A DNA stretch of 64,000 nucleotides, from NCBI RefSeq assembly GCF_004362825.1, contig NZ_SNXZ01000007.1, positions 62,001 to 126,000 on the forward strand, read 5' to 3'. The notes beneath the pieces are model-generated. The model was not told the origin of the DNA and searched no databases. It saw only the letters and a program-made list of their open reading frames with translations. Below, in pieces: positions 33,701 to 40,540 of this stretch (positions within the stretch are counted from its first letter, which is position 1; each line of letters opens with the position of its first letter). The position numbers were made by a program, and so were the translations under genes. The DNA is from Labedaea rhizosphaerae (GTDB lineage: Bacteria; Actinomycetota; Actinomycetes; Mycobacteriales; Pseudonocardiaceae).

Positions 33701-33860
33701 CGTCCCGAACGCCGCCCCGGGGTGTGGCGGGGTCGCGGTGCAACGGGCGGAGCGGGCGCGGGACCTGTTGCGCGGCCTTCAGTCCAAAGAGGCGGCCCGC
33801 TTGCTCGCCGAGTTCGAGGACGCGGGCACGCTCGCCGAGAGCGGGGCCGGCGGCCCCTGA
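30750..33860 (+). CDS. AfsR-like SARP regulator (winged helix-BTAD-NB-ARC-TPR)
   Basis: 1036 residues from ATG 30750 (MKLRLLGPLEL), with GGGAG 5 bp upstream; an ATG at 30735 is in frame but has no ribosome site. Winged helix about 1-95 (PPGYLLEV), activation domain about 100-245 (YRCGRQADALEAARR, LGIEPGHDLQRLE), ATPase with P-loop SGKGGVGKSS near 321-329, Walker B VLVVLDDV, then TPR repeats over the last 400 residues. SARPs activate biosynthetic operons by binding 11-bp-spaced heptamers, which occur at 19136 and 5984. Codon 5 is TTA (30762-30764), so translation should depend on the rare leucyl-tRNA (bldA). Confidence 0.92.
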   Translation: MKLRLLGPLELATGRSLVSIGGPRQRVVLSVLAMNANRVTPIDLLIQALWGEAPPETARAQIQTSISSLRKLFGGKDGRPDAIQTRPPGYLLEVAPTDLDSQRFTDLVAEARGEADRGRLADAAATLRTALALWRGPMLADIDSDLVQREAASFAARKITAIEKRIRIDLALGWHEAICGELAALVEEYPLNERLSEFWMLALYRCGRQADALEAARRTRATLVAELGIEPGHDLQRLETAILNRDPSLDLRPTGAVVVPSQPARPAGPRTTRHPVPGAVPRQLPPSVADFTGREAHIAAIKQLLAEEDLDEYAMRIVAISGKGGVGKSSLAVRVAHELGELFPDGQLYGDLASPAGEDSTTTLLARFLRALGVEGAAVPDDPQERAELYRSTLAGKRVLVVLDDVTSEQQVLPLLPGSGTCAVITTSRMRLSGLFGAHWLDIDVLDAETSLGLLAKIIGPARVRAEQDVARELVRICGGLPLALRIAGARLASRPHWRIAALVARLQDEAGRLDELTYRGLGLRFNIDLTYRSLAPQAKRLFRLFVLLRTPDLPAWTAAALLDTELAVAEEVLEQLVDAQLLDAVEYPGERLRYRFHSLIRIYAMERLLEAEPVAERDQALHRVLAAWLAFTERAHREEYGGDYTVLHGTAPRWYPPDGARLVAADNLMDWWDAERAALVAAVRHAAAEGLDELCWDLALTSTTLFEVKGYYDDWRETAMLGLQVTERAGNRRGHAAMLYSLGTLDLAQKRLPDAEKRFAEALGMFTADGDEHGRALVLRNSALVDGMHGDSVAMLAKYQESLALMRVVGDRMGEAQVLRSIAAFRIDEGDTDRACELLDESLAICREVGCLRGEAQVRYRYASLRMETGDFESARRELARVRQLVNQIGDRIGETYALYGLGVALHREGSLDDAEATAQQALALARMIGERLVEGQVLYLLGEIGLARADVVVGAGYLTEAETLFEELGSALWLAKTLILQSVPNAAPGCGGVAVQRAERARDLLRGLQSKEAARLLAEFEDAGTLAESGAGGP

Positions 33861-33866
33861 TCGCGG

Positions 33867-33889
33867 GCGCCGGGCCGGCGGCCCGGCGC
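33867..33889. terminator. Bidirectional hairpin terminator
   Basis: GCGCCGGGCC (33867-33876), loop GGC, GGCCCGGCGC (33880-33889) form a perfect 10-bp stem in the 40-bp convergent gap between the SARP and the small secreted-protein gene. It can serve both transcripts. Confidence 0.7.
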
Positions 33890-33900
33890 GTGCCCGGACG

Positions 33901-34095
33901 TCACCAGTGCATGTCGCACGGGTTCACGTCAGGCGGCAGCGGCAGCGGCGGGATGACGACGCACAGTGCGTCCGGGTAGGGGGCGGCGCTCGCCGTCGCC
34001 TCGAGGTTCGTCGCCGTTACGACTCCCGCGCCGGTCACGGCGAGCAGGGCCACCCCGACCACAGTGGTCTTGACCTTCCACCGCAAGTCCCGCAC
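33901..34095 (-). CDS. Small secreted or membrane-anchored protein of unknown function
   Basis: 64 residues from GTG 34095, chosen because GGAGAAGG lies 8 bp upstream; an ATG at 34122 gives 73 residues. After basic RDLRWKVK comes a hydrophobic stretch of about 20 residues (TTVVGVALLAVTGAGVV) ending in ATASAAP, a fair signal peptide. The short mature part is proline-rich with two cysteines (LCVVIPPLPLPP, NPCDMHW). No family is recognised. It lies alone between the two large regulators, and a link to the pathway is not shown. Confidence 0.5.
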   Translation of the reverse strand: MRDLRWKVKTTVVGVALLAVTGAGVVTATNLEATASAAPYPDALCVVIPPLPLPPDVNPCDMHW

Positions 34096-34251
34096 GTCGT
34101 CCACCTTCTCCGGTCGCTCCATCGATGGGCTCAGTCAACCCCAGTGCTCTCCTCATCGGCTCTCGACCGTCGATAGGGGATCAGTAGAGCGCGGCGCGAG
34201 CGTGCACCCGTTGCGGCTTCGAGGACGGCTGGGGAAGACGGGAAGAAGCTC

Positions 34252-37074
34252 ATGGTGGTCGAGAGGCGTGAGGAGCAGGGGCTGCTCCGTGCGGCGTTCG
34301 CCGACTGCGTCGCGGGCAAGGGCCGGCTGGTGCTGATCAGCGGCGGGATGGCGTGCGGCAAGACGGCCCTGTTGCACAGCTTCGGCGAGCACGCGGCCGG
34401 TCGGGGCGCGTTGTTGCTGTCGGCGAGCGGGGCTCGGGACGAGCGCGAACTGCGGATGGGCGTGATGTGGCAGCTGTTCCGCAGCGCCGCGCTGGCGCCC
34501 GAGGTGCTGCAGCGGGTGCACCGGCTCGTCGACGCGGCGCCGAGCCCGGGCGACGACCACGACGCCGAGCCGGCCCCGATGCGGCCCGTCGACGCCCGCG
34601 CCGTGCACGGGTTGTGCGCCGTGCTGCTCGACCTCGCCAAGGACCGGCCGGTAGTGCTGGCCATCGACGACCTGCAGTTCGTGGACGCCGCCACCTTGCA
34701 GGTGCTGCTGTACATGCGGCGCCGGATGCGCACCGAGCGCGTCATGCTGCTGCTCACGGAGTGGTACCGGCCGAGCATGGCCCGGCCGTTCCTGCGCGCC
34801 GAGGTGACCCGGCAGCCGGACCAGCGGATCAGCCTGGACCTGTTGTCGGAGAACGGAGTCCGCGAGCTCGCGACCGAGGGGCTCGACGCCGGCCGGGCCG
34901 CTCGCCTCGCGGCGGGGCTGCACGAGACGAGTGGTGGCAACCCGGCCCTGGCCCGCGCGCTGGTCGAGGACTGCGACCGGCTCGACCCGCAGGCGCGGCG
35001 GCCGGTGATCGGCGGCGCGTTCCGCCAGACGGTGCTGGACTGCCTGCACCGCTGGGACTCGAGCTTCCTGCGCGTGGCCGGCGGGCTCGCGGTCCTGGGC
35101 GCGCACGTCGGCACGGAGTTGCTGGCCGAGTTGCTGCGGCTGCGCCCGCAGCAGGTGAACCAGGTGCTCGACGTCCTGTCCGCGGCGGGCATCGCCGACG
35201 GGCAGCGATTACGCAACGACGAGATCGCCGCGACCGTGCTCGGCAGCCTGCCGCCCGACGAGGCCGCCGCCCTGCACGTGGGTGCCGCCGAGTTGCTCGA
35301 CAAGTACGGCATCGACCCGGCGGCCGCCGCCGCGCACCTCGTCGCCGCGGACGCCGTACCCGGACCGTGGGCCGTGCGCGCCCTGCGCCACGCCGCCGCG
35401 CAGGCCGTCGCCGACGACCCCGCCTTCGCGGTGAAGTGCCTGGAGCTGGCCATCAAGACGACCGGTGACGAGGCCGACCGCGCGACGTTGCGGGCCGCGC
35501 TGGTGCGGGTGGCGTGGCGGGTGAACCCGTCCATCGCCGTCCGGCACCTGGCCCCGCTGCACGAGGCGCTGGACGCCGGTCGGCTGGGCTGGCGCGACGC
35601 CGTCGCGGTGATCCGGCATTCGTTGTGGCAGGGCGACCTCGACGCCGCGATCACCCGGCTCAGCGCGATGGCGGCCAGCGCGGGCCCGCTCGACGCTCGC
35701 ACGACGGCCGAGCTGCGGCTGACCTGCGAATGGGTCTACGGCTCGCTGCGCGAGCGGCTGCCGGACGACGTGTACCCGCTGCTCACCAGCACCGACCGCG
35801 CCCCATCGGCGAACCCGTGGGTGCAGACGGCCCGGCTGAACGCGGCCTGGTCACGCGGGGCCGGCCGCGAGGTCGTCAACTGCGCCGAGCACATCCTGCA
35901 GGGCTGCGTCGGCGACGTTCCCGCCGAAGTCGGGATGACCGCCCTGCTGGCGCTCGAGCACACCGACCGGCAGGAGCGCGCCCTGTACTGGTCGGGCGCG
36001 CTGGCCGAGGAGGCCGAGGGCAGGCAGGCCACGACGTGGCAGGCGCTGCTCGGCTGCGTGTGCGCCGACCTGGCCTACCGCAGGGGCGACCTCGTCACGG
36101 CACACGCGCGGGCCACCGCGGCGCTGGCGATGCTGCCGACGCAGAGCTGGGGCGTGCTGATCGGCTACCCGCTGTCGATCCTCGTCCTGGTCGACACGGC
36201 GATGGGCAAGCTGGACGAGGCGGCGAAGCTGCTGGACCGGCCGGTGCCCGAGGCGATGTTCGACACCGCGTTCGGCCCGCGCTACCTGCACGCGCGCGGG
36301 CACCACAACCTCGCGGCGGGGCGCACCCTGGCCGCGCTGGAGGACTTCGAGCGAAGCGCCGCGTGGGCCCGCACCCACGGGCTCGACGTGCCCGCCACCG
36401 TGCCGTGGCGGGGTGACATCGCGCAGACCCTGCTGCGGCTGGGCCGGCAGAAGGAGGCCAAGGTGCTGGTGACGGCGCAGCTGGCCAAGGGCGAGGCGAG
36501 CGGTGGCCTGCGCAACCGCGGCACCGCGATGCGGGTGCTGGCCGCGTGCAGCGAGCCCAAGGAACGCGTGGGTCTGCTGCGGGACTCGGCGCACCACCTG
36601 GAACGGTGCGGTGACCGCCTGGAGCTGGCCAAGACGCTGGCCGATCTCGGCCAGGTGCACCAGGAGCTGGGGCAGCTGGCCAGTGCGCGGCTCGTCCTGC
36701 GCAAGGCCGAGCAGCTGGGCAAGGCGTGCCAAGCCGATGTCCTCGCGGTGGAGGAGATCCGGATCCCGGTCCACCGCGTCCCCCGGGAGGCCACGCCCGA
36801 CGAACCGCCGTCGGGCGGTATCGCGGCGTTGTCGGAGGCGGAGCGCAAGGTCGCGGAGCTGGCGGCGTACGGCTACGCGAACCGGGAGATCGGGCGCAAG
36901 CTCTACATCACCGTCAGCACGGTCGAGCAACACCTGACCCGGGTCTACAAGAAGCTGAACGTCATGCGGCGCACGGATCTTCTGTCGGAGCTGTCCCGCT
37001 ACGACGCCGTCGGCGTGGACCTCGTCCCGGACGACACGCACATGGCGGTGTCCCGTCGGAGCACGCCCGGCTGA
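34252..37074 (+). CDS. LAL-type LuxR-family transcriptional regulator
   Basis: 940 residues. The N-terminal AAA-type ATPase has Walker A GGMACGKTALL at 31-41 and Walker B VVLAIDDLQFVD. A long TPR-like middle follows, and a C-terminal LuxR helix-turn-helix (about 860-925: LSEAERKVAELAAYGYANREIG, YITVSTVEQHLTRVYKKL). LAL proteins of this size (PikD-like) are pathway activators of macrolide clusters. It contains a TTA leucine codon at 35209-35211 (codon 320), suggesting bldA dependence. It lies next to the PKS block and is the likely activator of the divergent TE/P450 promoters. Confidence 0.92.
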   Translation: MVVERREEQGLLRAAFADCVAGKGRLVLISGGMACGKTALLHSFGEHAAGRGALLLSASGARDERELRMGVMWQLFRSAALAPEVLQRVHRLVDAAPSPGDDHDAEPAPMRPVDARAVHGLCAVLLDLAKDRPVVLAIDDLQFVDAATLQVLLYMRRRMRTERVMLLLTEWYRPSMARPFLRAEVTRQPDQRISLDLLSENGVRELATEGLDAGRAARLAAGLHETSGGNPALARALVEDCDRLDPQARRPVIGGAFRQTVLDCLHRWDSSFLRVAGGLAVLGAHVGTELLAELLRLRPQQVNQVLDVLSAAGIADGQRLRNDEIAATVLGSLPPDEAAALHVGAAELLDKYGIDPAAAAAHLVAADAVPGPWAVRALRHAAAQAVADDPAFAVKCLELAIKTTGDEADRATLRAALVRVAWRVNPSIAVRHLAPLHEALDAGRLGWRDAVAVIRHSLWQGDLDAAITRLSAMAASAGPLDARTTAELRLTCEWVYGSLRERLPDDVYPLLTSTDRAPSANPWVQTARLNAAWSRGAGREVVNCAEHILQGCVGDVPAEVGMTALLALEHTDRQERALYWSGALAEEAEGRQATTWQALLGCVCADLAYRRGDLVTAHARATAALAMLPTQSWGVLIGYPLSILVLVDTAMGKLDEAAKLLDRPVPEAMFDTAFGPRYLHARGHHNLAAGRTLAALEDFERSAAWARTHGLDVPATVPWRGDIAQTLLRLGRQKEAKVLVTAQLAKGEASGGLRNRGTAMRVLAACSEPKERVGLLRDSAHHLERCGDRLELAKTLADLGQVHQELGQLASARLVLRKAEQLGKACQADVLAVEEIRIPVHRVPREATPDEPPSGGIAALSEAERKVAELAAYGYANREIGRKLYITVSTVEQHLTRVYKKLNVMRRTDLLSELSRYDAVGVDLVPDDTHMAVSRRSTPG

Positions 37075-37095
37075 ACCCATACCGGCTGGCTGGGG

Positions 37096-38319
37096 TCACG
37101 CCGGCACGGCGAGCTTCTCCAGGTCGTGCACGAGGTCGGCCATCGTGGGCCGCAGCCGGATCTCGGCGGCCAGGTGACCGGCCGCGACGCGGTAGCGGGG
37201 GGAGGCCAGCAGGGCGGCGACCCCGTCGTGCACGGCCGTCGCGGTCGCTTCGTGACCCATCAGGTGCCGGCCCGCGCCCGCCGCCGCCAGCCGGGCGCCG
37301 GTCAGGGTCGTCTCGGCCAGGAACGTGATGGCGAGTTGCGGGACGCCGGCGCACAGGGCCGTCATCGCGGTCCCGCTGCCGCCGTGGTGCACCACCGCGG
37401 CACAGCTGGGCAGCAGCAGGTGCAACGGCAGCCGTTCCAGCACGCGCACGGACGACGGGACCGGACCCAGCCCGGTCAGATCGCGAGCGGTGGCCGTCAC
37501 CACCACCTCACAGTCCATTTCGGACAGTACGGCGAGCAGGTGCGGGAGCAAGCCGGCCGCGGGGCCGATCATGGTGGCCAGGGCGGTGGACCACGTGAGG
37601 CACACCCGCGGTCGCCGCACGGGTTCCAGCAGCCAGTCCGGGGCAGGCGCGCACCCGTTGTACGGCACGTACCGCACCGGCAGGCGGTTCGCCTTCGTCC
37701 GCGGCGCCAACGGGGCCGGGCACGGGTCGACCACGTGCTCGATCATGGCGGTGCTGAACTCACCGAAGCCGTACCGGGGGAACGCGCCGCTGAAGTCGTT
37801 GGGCACCACCTGGTTGTGCGCGAGTTCGTCGGTGCCGACCGGACCCCACAAGCTCAGCACGGCCGGAACGCCGCAGACCTTGGCGGCCAGCAAGCCTTCC
37901 AGGCTCGTCGGATCGTGCACCACCACGTCCGGGCGCCACCGCCGGGCGAACCCGACCGCCGCGTCGCAGCCCCGGCCGGTCTCGCGCGCCAGTTCCGGTT
38001 CCACCGTGCGCCGGTAGTCCTCGACGTCGAAGTCGGCCAGGCTCGTCATCGGCTCACGCGTGACCGGGTGCAGCGGCAGCCACGGGAACGGGAAGATCCC
38101 CGTCACCGCTTCCTGGTAGTACTGCAGGCAGTTGCGGGTCACCACGTCCATGCCGGCCGGCACCGGCACCGGGATCAGCCCGGCACCGGTCAGCTGAGCG
38201 GCCTGCGACGGCGGGCAGAGCACCCGGACCTCGTGGCCCATCGCCTGCAACGCCCAGCCCATCGGGATCATCGACGCGTAGTGGGTCGGCCACGCCGAGA
38301 CCGTGAACAGGACCCGCAC
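37096..38319 (-). CDS. GT1-family glycosyltransferase (macrolide type)
   Basis: 407 residues from GTG 38319. N-terminal acceptor domain starts VLFTVSAWPTHYASMIPMGWALQ with GHEVRVLCP; the donor domain has AAVVHHGGSGTAMTALCAGVPQLAI, the nucleotide-sugar binding signature of antibiotic glycosyltransferases. It should attach an activated deoxyhexose to the polyketide aglycone. No sugar biosynthesis genes or P450-like helper are in the window, so they are probably outside it or shared. It follows the type II thioesterase with a 6-bp gap in one operon. Confidence 0.92.
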   Translation of the reverse strand: MRVLFTVSAWPTHYASMIPMGWALQAMGHEVRVLCPPSQAAQLTGAGLIPVPVPAGMDVVTRNCLQYYQEAVTGIFPFPWLPLHPVTREPMTSLADFDVEDYRRTVEPELARETGRGCDAAVGFARRWRPDVVVHDPTSLEGLLAAKVCGVPAVLSLWGPVGTDELAHNQVVPNDFSGAFPRYGFGEFSTAMIEHVVDPCPAPLAPRTKANRLPVRYVPYNGCAPAPDWLLEPVRRPRVCLTWSTALATMIGPAAGLLPHLLAVLSEMDCEVVVTATARDLTGLGPVPSSVRVLERLPLHLLLPSCAAVVHHGGSGTAMTALCAGVPQLAITFLAETTLTGARLAAAGAGRHLMGHEATATAVHDGVAALLASPRYRVAAGHLAAEIRLRPTMADLVHDLEKLAVPA

Positions 38320-38325
38320 GCCCGA

Positions 38326-39075
38326 TCACCCCCGCACGGCGGTGGTGATCGCGTCGAGCACCGCGGGCACGTGCTGGTCCAGGTAGAAGTGACCGCCCGG
38401 GAACACGCTCAGCTCGAAGGATCCGGTGGTGTGCTCGGCCCAGCGCCGCGCCTCCTCGACCGTGGCCTTCGGATCGGCGTCGCCGACGAGCGCGTGCACG
38501 TCCGCGGCGATCTTGCGGCCCGGCACGCACTCGTAGGTCTCGACCGCCTTGTAGTCGCTGCGGATGGACGGCAACGCCATGCGCAGCAGTTCGTCGTCGT
38601 CCATCACCCGGGAATCGGTGCCCGCCAACGACTTGAGCTCGGCGATCAGCCCGTTGTCGTCGCGCAGGTGCACGCGCTCGTCGCGGTGCGTGCCGGGGGC
38701 GCGCCGGCCGGAGGCGAAGACCTTGGCGACCTCGACGCCCTCGGCTTCGAGCCGGTACGCGACCTCGAACGACAACACCGCGCCCATGCTGTGCCCGAAC
38801 AACGAGAGTGGCCGGTCGGCCCAGGGCTTGATCACGGCGGCGAGCCGGTCGGCGAGCTCGGCGACGGTGGCCACGCACGGCTCGCTGCGCCGGTCCTGGC
38901 GGCCGGGGTACTGCGCGGCCAGCACGTCGATGCCCGGGGCGAGCATGCGGGAGACCTGCAGGAAGTAGCTGGCCGAGCCGCCCGCGTGCGGCAGGCAGAC
39001 AAGGCGGTGCGGTGCCTGCGGCGCGGGGAAGTAGCGGCGCAACCACAGATCCGTTGACTCGGCGGTTTCCAGCAT
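38326..39075 (-). CDS. Type II thioesterase of the PKS region
   Basis: 249 residues, standard length. CLPHAGGSASYF oxyanion motif, nucleophile in SLFGHSMGAVLSFE, Asp in HALVGDADP and catalytic His in PGGHFYLDQH. This is the RifR/TEII family that removes aberrant acyl groups from PKS carrier domains. Transcribed divergently from the P450/PKS operon and upstream of the glycosyltransferase. Confidence 0.92.
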   Translation of the reverse strand: MLETAESTDLWLRRYFPAPQAPHRLVCLPHAGGSASYFLQVSRMLAPGIDVLAAQYPGRQDRRSEPCVATVAELADRLAAVIKPWADRPLSLFGHSMGAVLSFEVAYRLEAEGVEVAKVFASGRRAPGTHRDERVHLRDDNGLIAELKSLAGTDSRVMDDDELLRMALPSIRSDYKAVETYECVPGRKIAADVHALVGDADPKATVEEARRWAEHTTGSFELSVFPGGHFYLDQHVPAVLDAITTAVRG

Positions 39076-39281
39076 GTCCGTTCCCGTCTGTCAGTGGTGT
39101 CCCCGCCACCGTGCGGTGCCCGTGGGCGGGCGACAACCCCTAGCCCGCGCCCGTGCGGGCGCCCGCACGGGCGCTGACCACGCGATCCGTGCCGGTAGGG
39201 GTTGTTGCTAGGGGTGCGCCGGGGATTACGTGGGCCGCGGGTACCGGACTGCCTTGGCTGGACCACGTGCGGGAGCGGGAG
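39076..39281. promoter_or_regulatory. Divergent control region with a 28-bp perfect palindrome and CTAGGG-type sites
   Basis: A perfect palindrome spans 39147-39174 (half-site GCGCCCGTGCGGGC). It is flanked by CAACCCCTAG at 39134-39143 and by TAGGGGTTG at 39196-39204, then CTAGGGG at 39208-39214. The outer elements form an inverted repeat around the palindrome, and the two right-hand TAGGGG copies are 13 bp apart. CTAGGG resembles half of the site described for PimM-type LuxR regulators (CTVGGGAWWTCCCBAG). The region separates the TE and P450 operons and is probably their shared operator. Confidence 0.5.
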
Positions 39282-40532
39282 ATGGCAACGGACACGATCC
39301 AGCGGACGCAACTGCAGCTCGACGTCTGGCGCGAGTTCGTCTGGACGGCGGGCGAGCAGGGCGATCCGTATGCGTTGTTGCTGCGCGCGCCCGAAGATCC
39401 CTACCCGCTCTACGAACAGATCCGCGCGCGGGGGCCGTTGACCCGCAGCGCGCTCGGCACGTACCTGGTGGCCGATCACGGCCTGGCCGGCAAGATCCTG
39501 CGGGACCGCCGCTTCGGCGTGCGCATGGTGAACGGGGACCAGGCGCCGCAGTCCGTCGAGTTCGACAACTCGTTGCTGGGCCTGGACCCGCCCGACCACA
39601 GCAGGTTGCGCAAGCTGACGATCCACGCGGTCAACCCCGGTCAGATGGAGCCGTGGCGCGCGCGCGTCGAGCGGTTCTGCGACGAGCTGATCGACAAGGT
39701 CCTCGCCGGGCCGGTCAAGTTCAACTTCATGACGGCGTTCGCGCAGCAGCTGCCGATGTACGTCATCGGCGAGCTGATCGGCGTGCCCGACGCGCACCGG
39801 CGGACGCTGTTCGGGCTGACCCGGCGGATGATGCACCTCGTCGACGGGGAGCCGTCGGTGGAGCTGATGGCCGACGTGGCCCGCTCGACCGCCGAGATGC
39901 ACGCGATGTTCGCCGACATCATCGCGCTGCGCCAGGCCGAGCGGGGCGACGACCTGATCAGCGACCTGCTGCCCGCGCTCGACGACGGCCGGCTGACCAT
40001 GGCCGAGCTGATCCCGCTGTGCGCGTTCCTCACCCTCGGCGGGGTCGAGACGACGGTGAACCTGATCGCCAACGCCACACACCTGCTGCTGGCCCACCCC
40101 GAGCAGTGGGACGCCTTCCGCGACGATCCTTCCCTTGCCTCGGCGGTGATCCAGGAGACGCTGCGGTTCGAGACGCCGACCCAGCAGTACCGCCGGATCG
40201 CGCAGGAGGAGCTGGAGCTCGACGGCGTCGTGCTGCCGGTGGACAGCCAGCTGGCGATCCTCGCGGGCGCGGCCAACCGCGACCCGGTCGTCTACCCCGA
40301 CCCCGGCCGGTTCGACATCACGCGCCCGCCGAGCCGGGAACTGCTGTCGTTCTCCCTGGGCATCCACTTCTGCCTCGGCGCCGCGCTGGCCCGGCTGGAG
40401 GGCGAGGTCGCCCTGGCCGCCATCGCGCGCAGGCTGCCCGACCTGCGCCGGATCGGCCCGATCCGGCGTCGCAAGTCGTTCATCATCCGCGGCATGGTGC
40501 AGTTCCCGGTCGCTCGAGCTTCGGGTGGATGA
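39282..40532 (+). CDS. Cytochrome P450 monooxygenase
   Basis: 416 residues from ATG 39282 with GGGAGCGGGA upstream. Haem ligand is Cys364 in [15 protein letters not shown]; the I-helix reads [13 protein letters not shown] and the K-helix ETLRFETP (ExxR). The length and motifs are those of soluble bacterial class I P450s that tailor macrolides by hydroxylation or epoxidation. It lacks an adjacent ferredoxin gene; whether the Rieske protein or a genomic ferredoxin serves it is unknown. It overlaps the first PKS gene by its stop codon when ATG 40529 is considered, so they are one operon. Confidence 0.93.
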   Translation: MATDTIQRTQLQLDVWREFVWTAGEQGDPYALLLRAPEDPYPLYEQIRARGPLTRSALGTYLVADHGLAGKILRDRRFGVRMVNGDQAPQSVEFDNSLLGLDPPDHSRLRKLTIHAVNPGQMEPWRARVERFCDELIDKVLAGPVKFNFMTAFAQQLPMYVIGELIGVPDAHRRTLFGLTRRMMHLVDGEPSVELMADVARSTAEMHAMFADIIALRQAERGDDLISDLLPALDDGRLTMAELIPLCAFLTLGGVETTVNLIANATHLLLAHPEQWDAFRDDPSLASAVIQETLRFETPTQQYRRIAQEELELDGVVLPVDSQLAILAGAANRDPVVYPDPGRFDITRPPSRELLSFSLGIHFCLGAALARLEGEVALAAIARRLPDLRRIGPIRRRKSFIIRGMVQFPVARASGG

Positions 40533-40540
40533 GGTCGCAC

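Noticed and set aside
39147-39174. 28-bp palindrome as a transcription terminator
   Set aside because: It lies between divergent starts, not after a stop codon, so an operator role is more likely.
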